Part shown: one piece after another, positions 23,623 through 46,197 of the stretch
Layout: each line of letters begins with the position of its first letter
Numbering within the stretch: the first letter of the stretch is position 1
NCBI RefSeq assembly: GCF_901000735.1
Contig: NC_081547.1
Span: 25,350,046 to 25,414,045, forward strand
DNA length: 64,000 bases
Direction of reading: 5' to 3'
Source of the DNA: Corylus avellana
Taxonomy: Eukaryota; Streptophyta; Magnoliopsida; Fagales; Betulaceae
Program-made: the position numbers and the translations under genes
Notes under the pieces: model-generated
Database searches by the model: none
The model's input: the letters and a program-made list of their open reading frames with translations, nothing else
Told to the model about the DNA's origin: nothing

Positions 23623-23850
23623 ATGAAGATGGGCATGAAGATGATAAAAGCCATTGGCATGCTCTTCGTGGTTGTGATGGCATGTACTGCCAACGTGAGT
23701 AGTAGCGAAGAGCTATCGGAGTGTGCCAAAGAATGCGTATCCTCATGCTTGCGTCAAGTGGATACCCCAACCATTTCTGCATGTGAAAACGCCTGCGAAC
23801 CTAATTGTCAACAAATTTCTGGAAGGAGCAGTGCTATTCCTTGGGGATAG
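23623..23850 (+). CDS. Small secreted Cys-rich peptide A (second copy)
   Basis: A 75-residue protein identical to that at 4836-5063. It has a hydrophobic signal peptide and six cysteines spaced C-x3-C-x3-C-x11-C-x3-C-x3-C. Three in-frame Met codons occur within the first six residues; the first was chosen. AATAAA lies at 23968-23973. It is a paralogue of peptide B, 1.8 kb upstream on the same strand. Confidence 0.75.
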   Translation: MKMGMKMIKAIGMLFVVVMACTANVSSSEELSECAKECVSSCLRQVDTPTISACENACEPNCQQISGRSSAIPWG

Positions 23851-24240
23851 CCCTGATCATCTTAATTAAGTGATCAACGCCATTAATTACTCAAATATTA
23901 TATATTTCTTAATTTTTATCTACGTAAAATAGCTACTAGTTTCATGGTGATGGGTGTATGTTTTGCCAATAAAGAGTATATAATGAGCCTTTCGATTGGC
24001 TTATTAATGGGAATTAACCTGTTCACATTGTATATATAAGTAAAGAGTTACAATTGTAATCAAGTTTGACAAACTCAAACTTGATACAAATTAGGAGAAC
24101 TAATACAATACAAACAAGCAGAACAAATACAACTAAAACACAAATACAACGAGAACACTAAAAGGAAAAGATAAAAACAACTATAAGGATAATACTAGTG
24201 AGTGGTTCTGTTTGGATTCAAAGAGTGAATCCAAAATAGA

Positions 24241-24490
24241 TTCTGTTAGTTCCTTAACAGTTTAAAAGTCTGTTTGAGATTGTGTTTGAGAAATAGAGTT
24301 TTTAAGTCAAAAAGAGCTTTTGGCCAAAAACTTCATTTTTGAGCTTTTGCCAAAAGTGTTTTTTTGGCTATTTTTAGGCTTTTTTGACCCTTAAAAGCGC
24401 TTTTAATTTTTTTACCAAATGCGTATATTTTTTTTCAAACGGGTTTTTTGAGTGTTAAAAGTACTTTTAGGTCCATCAAACGCAATCTAA
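24241..24490. mobile_element. MITE-like foldback element (right arm)
   Basis: Mirror copy of 4198-4445. It shares inner words (GTCAAAAAGAG, GCTTTTGCCAAAAGTG, GAGTGTTAAAAG) with the MITE in ELF6 intron 4 at 30386-30605, so both belong to one family. Confidence 0.6.
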
Positions 24491-25615
24491 GCATTATATT
24501 GGTCCAACCTCAAAAGCAGGCAACTCTCTCTCTCTTTCTTTCTCTGTTTTTTTTTTTTTTTTGGTATTAATCAGATTCAAAACTGGGCTTAATGGTACTA
24601 TGGAAACTCGACTTCATAAAGATGGTAAGTGACAAACATAAACTTGAATAATCTGAAAATCCTCCTCAATTTATCTCATTGCAAAGGAATTTCAAAACCT
24701 TAACCGGTTTCCACTTTTATCAGATTGGTTGGGGTGTCGGGTTAGCCGGGTTCAAGCGGATTTTGCCCTCCCCTAAAAACAACAGTGTACTATGTACTTT
24801 TTATCATCATATGGACCCATCAAATCAATCATCATTATTTGCATAAAACCCCACCAATTTTCTTGTTGGTCCCATTAGTTACTTTCCGAGATAAGGTAGC
24901 ATACCAGCACAACATTTTATGTTGACTTACGGTAGATTAAACTAGTTGAAATAAATAAAGGCTAATGCATGTTTAATCAAAATATTCAATCTAATTTGTT
25001 GTTAAAAAATTAATAATTTTTTTAATATTAAAATAAACAATAAAGATTGTAAGATTAAGAAAAAAGTTTTAATTATTTATTTTTTTCACCCGAGGCAATC
25101 TTCATCCTTTGATTTTGCTCAAAGATCTTCAATAATTTCTTCACTGAAAGTAAGTCAAACTAGTTTTACTATTGTAGTATGCTTTAACAAGCGATGAGAC
25201 TTACATGTAGCTACGTGTCGGGTTCGGATTGGAATAAGGCGAATTTGGCATTCAAGTTATCACCTTTCAACTAATATAAGATTTGAATTATTAAATTTAA
25301 TCAAAAATACAAAATAATGAAAGAATTTTTAAATTTTGTTTAAAATTACAATTTTGACCTGCAACATCTCATGAGATAGAGGCATAATCCAAAGGGTTGA
25401 TACAGTGCCACGTGAACCTTAAATGGGAAATAAAAATAATTTTAGAAAAGTTATTGGAGAACTGCAACTTCTAAAATTACTATTGAACTTATAATTAATT
25501 ATTATTAAATTTTAATGAAATAACAATTTTAAATCCTACGAAAGAATCATCAAAATTCTATATATCTGCAATCTTGATCATCACCGGATAAGGTAGTAAC
25601 GTACCCCTGTTTCAC

Positions 25616-25835
25616 ACCTTAGACGTCCCTATCTTGATACTTCAGATACCGCTTGAGCTAACATGCGCCACTGGGTGTACAATACGCCCAACTTTGCTTA
25701 GCTACGCTTCACCCATCAAAACCCGACAGCAATCGTACGGCCAAGGAACCGAGCGACCTAAGCGGTGCGCTATGCCCCCACGGGGTAATTTAGCTCCACC
25801 GCTACAGAGAATGCTATATTGCGCCGGCTAAGAAT
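25616..25835. promoter_or_regulatory. GC-rich island in ELF6 upstream region (right arm)
   Basis: Mirror copy of 2832-3050, a CpG-rich block immediately upstream of the CT-rich leader (25858-25890) of ELF6. Function unknown; see the left-arm entry. Confidence 0.35.
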
Positions 25836-26179
25836 GTTGCTCAAAACCTAGACAAAACCCCCCTTTCCGTCCTCCTCTCTCTCTCTCGCTGGTGCTTTTA
25901 AAGGTCAATCATATACACTACTCATCGCTGTTTCAGGTTCTATTGCTTATTTTGTTTACTCAATTGCCCTTACATTTCTGCTATTTCATTAATTTCTATG
26001 CTTAATGTGGTTTGAATCACAACAAACCCATGTGCAATTTCCCCAAATGATTTCAATCTAGGGTTTCAATCCTTAATACTCGTTTGTAATCTGAACGAAA
26101 GTAATTGTATATGATTGAGTACTCCTATATGATATATACTATTAAATTTGTAGTATATTGATTGTGAATCTTGGTTGTA

Positions 26180-37883
<11,704 letters not shown>

Positions 37884-38090
37884 TTAATTAATTTTTATTT
37901 TTATTTTTTATGTCAATTTCCTTATGTTTTCTCCCAAGTAATTTCACTGCTATGCCTTGTTAAGTTCTTCAAATCTACTGTTAGTGAAAGAACATGTTGC
38001 CCTTTAAAGTTTCTAATTCTGGGTGTGATCTTAGCATTTATATTTTATAGGCTTTATTCACTTGAATATCATCATCCATTTTGTAGTATT

Positions 38091-38470
38091 GGAAAAATGC
38101 AAAATTAGTCTTTGTGGTTTACCTGATTTACAATTAACTTCCTTTGGTATCAAAATGAACTCAAAGGTTTCTGAGGTATGCCAAAAATATAATTTAGTCT
38201 CTACAATCAAATTTTGTCCACTAATTTAACAAATTTCTTTCGTATGACATTAACTTAAATAGGATAAGTATCATAATTATATTGGCTCTAACGTTTTATG
38301 CTGTTAAAATTTTTTAAGTGAGTGAACGGAATTTGACTATAAGAACTAAATTATTTTTTTAGCATATCTTAGAGATTTTTGAGTTCATTTTGATACTACA
38401 AAGAATTAATTATTGTAGTATTAATTACAAATCAGGTAAATTACAAGAAGAACTGAATTTACATTTTTCC
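38091..38470. mobile_element. Long-terminal-inverted-repeat element, copy 1
   Basis: About 380 bases. The left end TGCAAAATTAGTCTTTGTGG, with the following roughly 90 bases through AAATGAACTCAAAGG and GGTATGCCAAAA, reappears inverted and diverged at the right end. A second family member lies at 44234-44573. Long inverted ends and no ORF suggest a foldback or MULE-derived MITE. Confidence 0.6.
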
Positions 38471-39699
38471 CTTAAATGAATCTGCCTCGGAAAGGCATAG
38501 ACATAATCCAGAATCTGTGTGGAACTATCTTGAGGGTTCTAAATTTAGTTTTCTCGGTAGAAATCGATCTTTTATTTTTTAATAAAAAAAATAAAAATAA
38601 AAATTGAAAAAAAAAGGTAGGCAGAGAGACTAATTATAATTATTTTACCTGACTATAATAGCACTTCTCGTTCGGAGTCCCACATATGGTGGGAATATAA
38701 GCACTCTCTCAAATCCAAAGTCATAGCCCTGATCTAATATCATCAAAATATCAATTGAGATTTTTTATTTCGAAATTGAGCTCTCATCTTATTACCTGTT
38801 GAACCACTTCAAAATTTCTTAGCCGCGGCCTTGCGCCACAGCCATTATGGTCCCCATGAAATCGACTTGACTGGTATAGTGGTCACCTGTCAAAGTATAA
38901 AGTTTCTCCACCGAAAGTTCTAGACTTCCGTGGAGAACTCTGTAAATAATAAAGTCCAAAAATGTGGGTCATGATTTGGGACGTGTGTCTGGGACAAACC
39001 AATGTGATTAGCCTTGTTTCTTTCTTCACTAATGAGGGCTGAAATTAATACATAATCTCAAATTCATCTTAAAAGAAAAGAAAATAGATTAGAATTAATC
39101 CTGCCATTGTCAATTTTATTGCATTGAATCCAAAGCCACCTCAAGCTGCAAATTGGCAACAACATAGCCAGAGATCAATCTTCTGGTGTAATGAATTTTA
39201 TCATTAATCTTGGGTATCATTAATGTGCTCTACCACAATCTTATAATAGTTTTTCCTTTCATGAGAGCAAAAGGAGGATTGAGAAATTGTTGAATTGATG
39301 AAACACGAATGGGGATGATCGGGAAAATTAGATATTTAGTTTTTAGGGTTCACAGTAGTACCAAACTAATTGTTGGATGTTAAAAATATCTTAAAGATTT
39401 TCAGGTTAAAATACTTGTTGAAAACGGTCTCTTGTCAACTATTTGATGAAAACTATTACATACACACATAAATTCACATCACAATCAATCGTAATGAGTT
39501 GACCTATTGTAAAATTATACGACCCAAGAAGAGGGCCCACATTTGCTTCAAAAAGCAATCTCATAAAGTAGCATTGGCAAAAGTTTAAGGGATTGATGTT
39601 GCACAATCAAAAGGCCGCATGATCCTACGACCCAATCAAGGTGTAATTGCCTAATGCAGGTAATCCACTATGATTAGAAAACTTGCAAATTAGGCTTAT

Positions 39700-40190
39700 G
39701 AAACACTATTGCCAATAATTCATGGCTCGCAAACATATTGGGCAATTGCAAATGTAAGGTTGTGTACCCCAAAACGAAATATTGATCAGCACATGGCGAT
39801 GTACCCTAGGATGCATTGTATTGAGAAATTGATCAATATATTATCACGCACCCTAGAATATATTACATCGGGCAATTGGCAAAGAGCACAACCATGAACC
39901 CCTAGATTAAATGTGGCATTGGCAATTGACTAGCATGTGGTCATGTATCCCATATTAGATTGCATTGGAAAATTGACTGGCCTACGGTCATGAACCCCGA
40001 ATTAAATTGTATTGGGTGATTGGCCGATGAACGGCTATTCCAAGTCAAGTTTCTTGTAACCCTTTCCTCATTTGCTTTTGAAAAAAAAAAGAAAAGGGGC
40101 CAACTTATGGCCATGGACCCATACCAAGACGTATTGGACAATTGGTCAGTATGTGAACATGACCATAAAGTACCAATTTTGTCACTTTTT
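39700..40190. repeat. Degenerate minisatellite, unit about 47-55 bp
   Basis: Imperfect head-to-tail units recur, with a core like CATTGG-(G/A)-AATTG-AC followed by ATGTGGTCATGTA-CCC and AATTAAATTG. The clearest units are near 39905-39950 and 39955-40005, with more decayed ones on both sides. Small ORFs across it are likely accidental. Confidence 0.55.
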
Positions 40191-40314
40191 AAAACTCAAG
40201 TAGGTTTTTGATAAAGAAGTAAACCACATGTAGCAATTATGTGTTTAACCTAAACAAAATCCAATGTCAATAAAATTTCCTGCCCAAGTATACCAGCCAG
40301 ATATTGATAAACGC

Positions 40315-40430
40315 GTCCCCGAGGACTAGCTCAATCGGCTGTGAACCCTGCTTAATGAAGCGGAGATCACTAGTTCAAATCTCCCTTCCCCCTTTCCTTG
40401 TATGGACATGTCAAAAAAAACAAAAAAAAA
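40315..40430 (+). mobile_element. tRNA-derived SINE with 15-bp target duplication
   Basis: A 116-base element with a Pol III A box (TAGCTCAATCGG, about 40327-40338) and B box (GTTCAAATC, about 40373-40381), then a short body and an A-rich tail (about 40413-40430). It is flanked by near-perfect 15-base direct repeats GATATTGATAAACGC (40300-40314) and GATCTTGATAAACGC (40431-40445). The tRNA-like head does not fold as a complete tRNA, so it is not called a tRNA gene. Confidence 0.85.
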
Positions 40431-40568
40431 GATCTTGATAAACGCAACTCAAGCTGACCTTTTCTATGTATAAAAATTTATTCATCAACAGAAAAAGAAC
40501 TTAGAAAAAAAATTTCTACAGCACAATGTGAGCCAAGCGTCCCTAATTTTAGCAATGAGAATCCTTAC

Positions 40569-42820
40569 TCATCTTCCATCTCTGCGATTACGCCACTCAA
40601 TTTCTTTATCTTTTAAAAAGCCTAGGACACCAAGTAAAGCAAAAAGGATCCATCCACCCGATGATTTATCTCCGCCGCCACCACCGCCACCGCCACCACC
40701 GCCGCCATGATAGGGTGGGAAACCAGACCCGCCATCATAGAGTTTTGGTGACTTCTCCTTGCCTGAAATTTTATTTAACAATTATATGCCATTTGAAATA
40801 CTCCAATAATTTAAAGAGGAAAATTAGAATTTTAAAATAAAATAAAGCTGCATTGTCCCAATAACTCCAAGTAAATTCCCAAATAAAAATAGATATCAAA
40901 CACCCATAAAAGAGGATTATACAAAATAAAGAGAAATATGGCTCTAATTCATTTGTAGCAAACATTTATCCCTAAGGGCACGAGCAACGACAATATATCA
41001 AGAAAAACAGGTCTATTAGCTGCATCCTTCTGGCAATCCATAGGTGGAAAAATTTAACCATCCAAACCAATTTACTTGAGATGCCTTAGTAGTTTATTCC
41101 TTCAATGATAATCTCCTCATTAATTAGAAAATTTTCCTGCATAATAAAAGCTCCTTATTGGGCATATCATCTGTCTATGATGGATAGAGTATGTGAGATC
41201 CTAGAATACACTTTGTGGAGCAAAAAGTACAACCAACAGAACAACATCTCACAAATAATAAATTTAAAAAAGGAAAAGGAGACAAGTCTAGGAGTCGAAG
41301 TGGATGTCAGTCGAAAGTACAATTGAAATGCGAATAAGTATTTCCTACAAAGCTAATCTCACACATGAGAGAAGGGTGCATATAGTGGTCTGGCTAGGAC
41401 AGCAAGCATTGACTAAACCATATATTTGGCAAGTAAATAATATTGAGAAATAGCAATTACCAGGAATACTAGTAATTGTTGGAGCCTTCCGTGTAACAGT
41501 TTGGGTTTGCACTGCAGTAGCAGCAGCGTTCCTTGCATTCTGCAGAAAGCAGAGTGAGAACAAGACATTAGAGACTCGCGTACCAATTGCTAGAAAATAT
41601 GTCGTAGCAGTAATACTTAAATAACAAAATTCCTATGCATCAGAGTATAGCTCCAAAATCAGATGGCCAATTGACTAATTTCTTCGCCAACTCTTTCTTT
41701 GAATGCTAAAACTATCAATCTCAACCAACTTAGTACATTAAAATTAGAAAATAAACATCCAGATACAGTCTGGTAAAGCTCTGAACTTGGGCTTTCCACA
41801 TCAATTTAGGTTTACAGTTATAAGAGGCAATGAATCACCTTATGCAACAGTTACATTCTAATTGCATAAGAAAAATGGATGAAATCTCAAAAATAGTAGT
41901 AACATGCAATCAAAACTTACTTGTAAAAAACACTTCCTTTAGTCATTGTGACAGAAAACTAATGTACAGGATTTACAGTCAAAGGAGATATGATTAAAAG
42001 AATCACATCTATCAGTATGAAGAAAGCAAACATATATAAAGGTAATATGCAGAAACAAACATACCGAAGCGGCTTTAATAATAACAGAAGTAGACCGCAT
42101 TTGAGTGGAACATGCGCTGGGCCTTCTTCTATCAATATGTGAAAATGGCTTGGAAAGCCTGATTCCAGATTTAGCAAGTTGAAGACGTCCCCTGCTGTAA
42201 TCATAAGGTGGAAACCGCATGCAGGCCCTGACTAGATTAGATCTAGTTAGCCTACTTTGCTCCATGGACAGACCATTTGTTCTAACTGCATAAAAATAAA
42301 AAATAAAAAAGAATCGTCAAGTAGCATTATCAAAATCAAAATCTGCACTGACTCTTCGTTTTCCATGTATAGAAGTTGCTAAGCAGCTTTTTTAGTGTCA
42401 AAATATAAATAATCTCTTCAACCAAACTGCACCATGATGTATCTTTATCTCTCAAGTTTTACACCTCTTAAGAGAACTTCAAGTGAGCTAAAACCAATGT
42501 TATCTCTTCCTTAGTAGAACATATTGCTGGACCGCCAATCAGCAATAAGAGTCTTACCTCACACGCATAACCAAGCCATGTCCAATAACAGGCACTTCAC
42601 ACATCTTAGGTGTGTCAATTCACTTGCCCATCACCACATTAATTAAAAAAATCTAAAATCATATTTCATGTTCATTTATAGAGATCGATAAGAAATTCTA
42701 TTTTGTGGTGATGGAAATCAAAGGACATATAATCTTATTCATCACTGCTAAACTCAAAGTATTTATAAATTGCAATATACCTGGTGCTAATGGAGGTGAG
42801 GTTGCAAGGTTACTAGCCAT
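40569..42820 (-). CDS. Glycine-rich YL1/RF2-like organellar protein
   Basis: Four exons join in frame into 177 residues: 42781-42820, 42065-42285, 41461-41539 and 40569-40762, with GT-AG junctions. The start is MASNLATSPPLAP. The N-terminal half is rich in Ser, Arg and Thr and lacks acidic residues, like a transit peptide. The C-terminal part has DGGSGFPP, a run of 12 glycines, then a hydrophobic segment GGWILFALLGVLGFLKDKE that looks membrane-associated. The layout matches plant proteins annotated as YELLOW LEAF 1 (plastid ATP synthase biogenesis) or FERTILITY RESTORER RF2 (mitochondrial). I cannot choose between the two locations. Confidence 0.65.
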
Positions 42821-44940
42821 CGTGGTCGACATTTTTATGGAAATTTACCTACAAGATAAGCTGTTTGCATTATACAATGAGAAGTATACATGAAAATTTT
42901 AAACTAAATAGAGTAACATGATGCGTTTAAAGCAGTCCAATAAAATCAAAAGCCAGGGAAAAATTAGAAGAAAAAAAAATGCTAATCAACAGAGATATTC
43001 GTTGCACATCTGATTACACTGTAGCTATCAAGTTCTAGCTCGATTACACCAAAAAACAAATCAATATGCAAGAAATGAAAAATAAAAATCTAAACGTTGT
43101 ATTTCCCTCTCAAAAAGCAAATAAAATTGAGTGAAGCTCCCTAGCTGCATATTTTCTTTTTTCAGCGATGAGATAAGATTTCCAAAGTTCCAATCCCTAT
43201 TTACATTTCTTTGTCCTATTTTTCTCAAAAATCGAACGCACCGCCTTATAATTCAATCACAAAACAGGAAAGCCAAACAGGTCGCACCACAGGAGTTGCA
43301 ACAAATGCTAACATCAAATGAATTAATACATAAAGTACCAATCAAATCTTTCACCGAATTTCCTCATTCTCACTTTTACATTAAATTGCACAAACAACGC
43401 GTAAATTCACGTATACATGCACACATAAATACATACACTCTCATGCATATCTATGTATATTTGCCTTTCTATGTGAGAGAGAGAGAGAGAGAGAGAGCAC
43501 CTGCTAGTGGTGGTGATCGCTGGTTGGGAAGAACAATAGGGTTTCCTGGACTCTCTGTTGTTATTTTTGGAGGGGCAGAGGGTCGAAGAAGCGAGGGTCG
43601 AAAGACCGACTTATATGGAATATACACAGACAAAAAACATGGGTTTCCGGATTTCCCCTTGGATGCTTTTTATTATTATTATTATTATTATTTAATGGAA
43701 AATCCACTGCTTAACTCAAATTATCACTCAACTGATTAATGTCCCTTTAAACTTTTAATTGTGGCATTGTGTCTTTCAAACTACCAAAATATTGTCAATG
43801 TCTCCCAAAGTTAGCAAAAAGATAAAAATACATCTATAAATTTTTCAATAAGACAAAAATACTCTTATAAATTCGATTTTTAAAAAGAAATTTTTAATTT
43901 TAAAACAAATGATTTGTTTTTTAAAAATATTTTTTTAAACTGGAAATGTTTTTTTTTTTTTAAACGAAAATTTTTTAAATTATGTTTTAAAAAACCAACA
44001 TTTTTTATTTTTTTAAACAAAAGTTTTTTGATTTTTTTAAAACGGTTGAAATTTGAAAAAAAATTCTTATAAAAAGATTTTAAAAAATAAATAAATAAAA
44101 ATTGGCCACTTCTTGCAAATTTTTAAAATTGAGGCTCAAATTTTAAAATTAGTCATCGAAAGAGTAAAGTGCATTTTTCCTTTCTTTTTTAGTTTTAGGT
44201 TTTTTTAAAAGTTTTAGTTTTTTTTTTTTTTTTTGAAAAATGCAAAATCAGTCCTTGTGGTTTACTTGATTTGCAATTAACTCCTTGTAGTATTAAAATG
44301 AATTCAAAAGTCCCTAAGGTATGCCAAAAACATAATTTTTCAAATTTCGTTCACTGACTTAATAAATTATGATAACATTAAACGTTAAAACCAATAAAAT
44401 TGTGATACTTGTTATATTTAAGTCAGTATCACACTAACAGAATTTATTAAATTAGTGGACAAAATTTGACTGTAAGAACTAAATTATTATTTTGGCATAT
44501 TTCGAGGACCTTTGAGTTCATTTTGATACCACAAATACTTAATTATAAATCAAGTAAATCACAATGACTAATTTTTTATTTATTTTTTTTTTTTTTTTCT
44601 ATCTTATTAAGGATAATTTCATTATCTAAGTGACATCACAGTTGAAAGTTTAAAAATATTAACAATTAGATTAGTTTGAGGGGTTAGGTGGTACCCTTCT
44701 TTAATCTAAGGTGACCGGGAACGCTCGTCATTGGCAACATTTGACAACTGAAAAAGGGACCCAACTGCTGCAATTCCAGAACAGAAGACGATCGATCAAG
44801 TATTATTCTCTGTTGTTACACAAAAAAAAAAAAAAACGTATTACTCTCTATTCTCTGCTATGATACGCCCACACCGCCCGGCGCACTTTAGCAGCCATCA
44901 TTCAATCCCGGACGGGACCACCAATTCGTTGGCAATTCCA
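42821..44940. other. Divergent spacer between YL1/RF2-like and kinase genes
   Basis: This bidirectional promoter region separates head-to-head genes. It includes a GA microsatellite (43475-43498), a TTA-repeat near 43670, an extremely T/A-rich stretch (43780-44230) and the long-TIR element at 44234-44573. A 202-residue ORF at 43131 has no recognisable features and crosses low-complexity sequence, so it is not called. Confidence 0.5.
44234..44573. mobile_element. Long-terminal-inverted-repeat element, copy 2
   Basis: Homologous to 38091-38470 in both ends (GCAAAATCAGTCCTTGTGG, GGTATGCCAAAA) and inverted at the right end (TTTGAGTTCATTTTGATACC). It is flanked by T tracts. Confidence 0.6.
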
Positions 44941-46197
44941 ATGTGCAAAACGAAGAAGAGCACAGACGCGATCGAACCCAAGAGAGCGGATGCGGAGCCC
45001 CGGAAGTCGTTTAATTCATCCTTCTCTTCGCTCCCAGACCCGTCCGCCAACAATTTCACTAGCACCGCCAACTTCCCCAACACCGGTTCCAGCAACAATT
45101 ACAAGAATTACTCGTCCAAGTCTTCGGCCTCAAGCCGAGCATCTCTGTCTAGCCTCAAGGACTCTCTTCCTGAAAACACTCACGTCTACGACTTCTCCGA
45201 AATCCGCGCCGCCACCAACAACTTCCTCGCGAAGAAATTCTCCTCCTCGTCCTCATCCGCCGGGTGGCGCTGCACCGTTCGGAGCAAGGAGGTCATCGTC
45301 TTCCAGCGGAAGCTCCGCCGTCCGATGGAATTGCCGGAGCTACAGGGCCGGGTCTTGACGATTGGCCGGAGCCACCACAGCAGCTTGGTCAAGCTCCTCG
45401 GCGCGTCGATGTCCGGGAATTACATTTACCTAGTGTACGAGTTCGTCGACGGCGCGAACCTCTCGGAGTGCCTCCGGAACCCTAGAAACCCTAGCTTCAC
45501 GGTCCTCTCCACCTGGCTCTCGCGCATGCAGGTCGCCACGGACCTCGCGCACGGCCTCGAGTACATCCACCATTGCACGGGGCTGAGCTCAGGCTTCGTC
45601 CACAACCACATCAAGAGCTCCAGCATCATCGTCACGGGAGGGTCTCTAAACGCGAAGATCTGCCACTTCGGCACCGCGGAGCTGTGCGGAGAAATCGTCG
45701 AAAACCACAGCTCCGATTCGGCAAAATTGAAAAGATCGGACAGTCGAGGAATAAAGCTCGAGGGGACGAGAGGGTACATGGCGCCGGAGTTTCAGTCCAC
45801 TGGCATCGCCTCGCAGAAGAGCGACGTGTACGCGTTTGGTGTGGTGGTATTGGAGCTCCTGTCCGGAGAGGAGGCGCTCAAGTACAGCTTTGACGAGGAG
45901 GGTGGTGGGTATAGGAGGGTGAGCGTGATAGACACGGCGCGTGAGACGGTGGTGGAAGGTGGTGGTGATGGGATGGTGAGGAGGTGGGTGGATAGGCGGC
46001 TGAAGGACTCGTACCCGGTTGACGTGGCGGAGAAGATGGTGCGCTTGGGGTTGGATTGCGTGGAGGAGGATCCGGATAAGCGGCCGGATATGAGTCGGGT
46101 CGCGCTTTGGGTTTCCAAGTTGTATATGGAGTCTCAGAAATGGGCGGAGCGGATCGGCATGCCCACGGACTTCTCGGTTTCGATGGCCCCTCGATGA
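44941..46197 (+). CDS. LYK-like cytoplasmic pseudokinase
   Basis: Intronless gene. I chose ATG 44941 (MCKTKKSTDA, the start used by relatives), giving 418 residues; an in-frame ATG at 44860 would add 27. Residues 1-80 are Ser/Asn-rich. The kinase-like domain starts at about 83 (YDFSEIRAATNNF) and ends near 398. There is no signal peptide, LysM domain or membrane span, so it is a receptor-like cytoplasmic type. Three catalytic residues are replaced: the VAIK lysine position reads VIVF (F121), HRD reads HNH (221-223) and DFG reads HFG (242-244). GYMAPEF and SDVYAFGVVVLELLSG are intact. It resembles proteins annotated as LysM-domain receptor-like kinase 3. A scaffolding role at the membrane is inferred; Cys2 could be acylated. 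Confidence 0.85.
   Translation: MCKTKKSTDAIEPKRADAEPRKSFNSSFSSLPDPSANNFTSTANFPNTGSSNNYKNYSSKSSASSRASLSSLKDSLPENTHVYDFSEIRAATNNFLAKKFSSSSSSAGWRCTVRSKEVIVFQRKLRRPMELPELQGRVLTIGRSHHSSLVKLLGASMSGNYIYLVYEFVDGANLSECLRNPRNPSFTVLSTWLSRMQVATDLAHGLEYIHHCTGLSSGFVHNHIKSSSIIVTGGSLNAKICHFGTAELCGEIVENHSSDSAKLKRSDSRGIKLEGTRGYMAPEFQSTGIASQKSDVYAFGVVVLELLSGEEALKYSFDEEGGGYRRVSVIDTARETVVEGGGDGMVRRWVDRRLKDSYPVDVAEKMVRLGLDCVEEDPDKRPDMSRVALWVSKLYMESQKWAERIGMPTDFSVSMAPR

Larger units (their letters stand above)
37884..40314. other. Spacer with foldback element and decayed minisatellite
   Basis: AT-rich spacer. It holds the long-TIR foldback at 38091-38470, an unassigned stretch at 38500-39600, and the degenerate tandem repeat at about 39700-40190. 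No convincing gene. Confidence 0.55.

Noticed and set aside
39709..40211. Several 62-66 codon ORFs
   Set aside because: They fall in the degenerate minisatellite and reflect its periodicity.
40315..40390. Possible tRNA gene
   Set aside because: The A and B boxes are present, but the acceptor stem does not pair and target duplications with an A-rich tail show a SINE.
43131..43739. 202-codon ORF upstream of the YL1/RF2-like gene
   Set aside because: It runs through GA and TTA microsatellites, has no domain, and occupies the likely promoter/5'UTR of the minus-strand gene.
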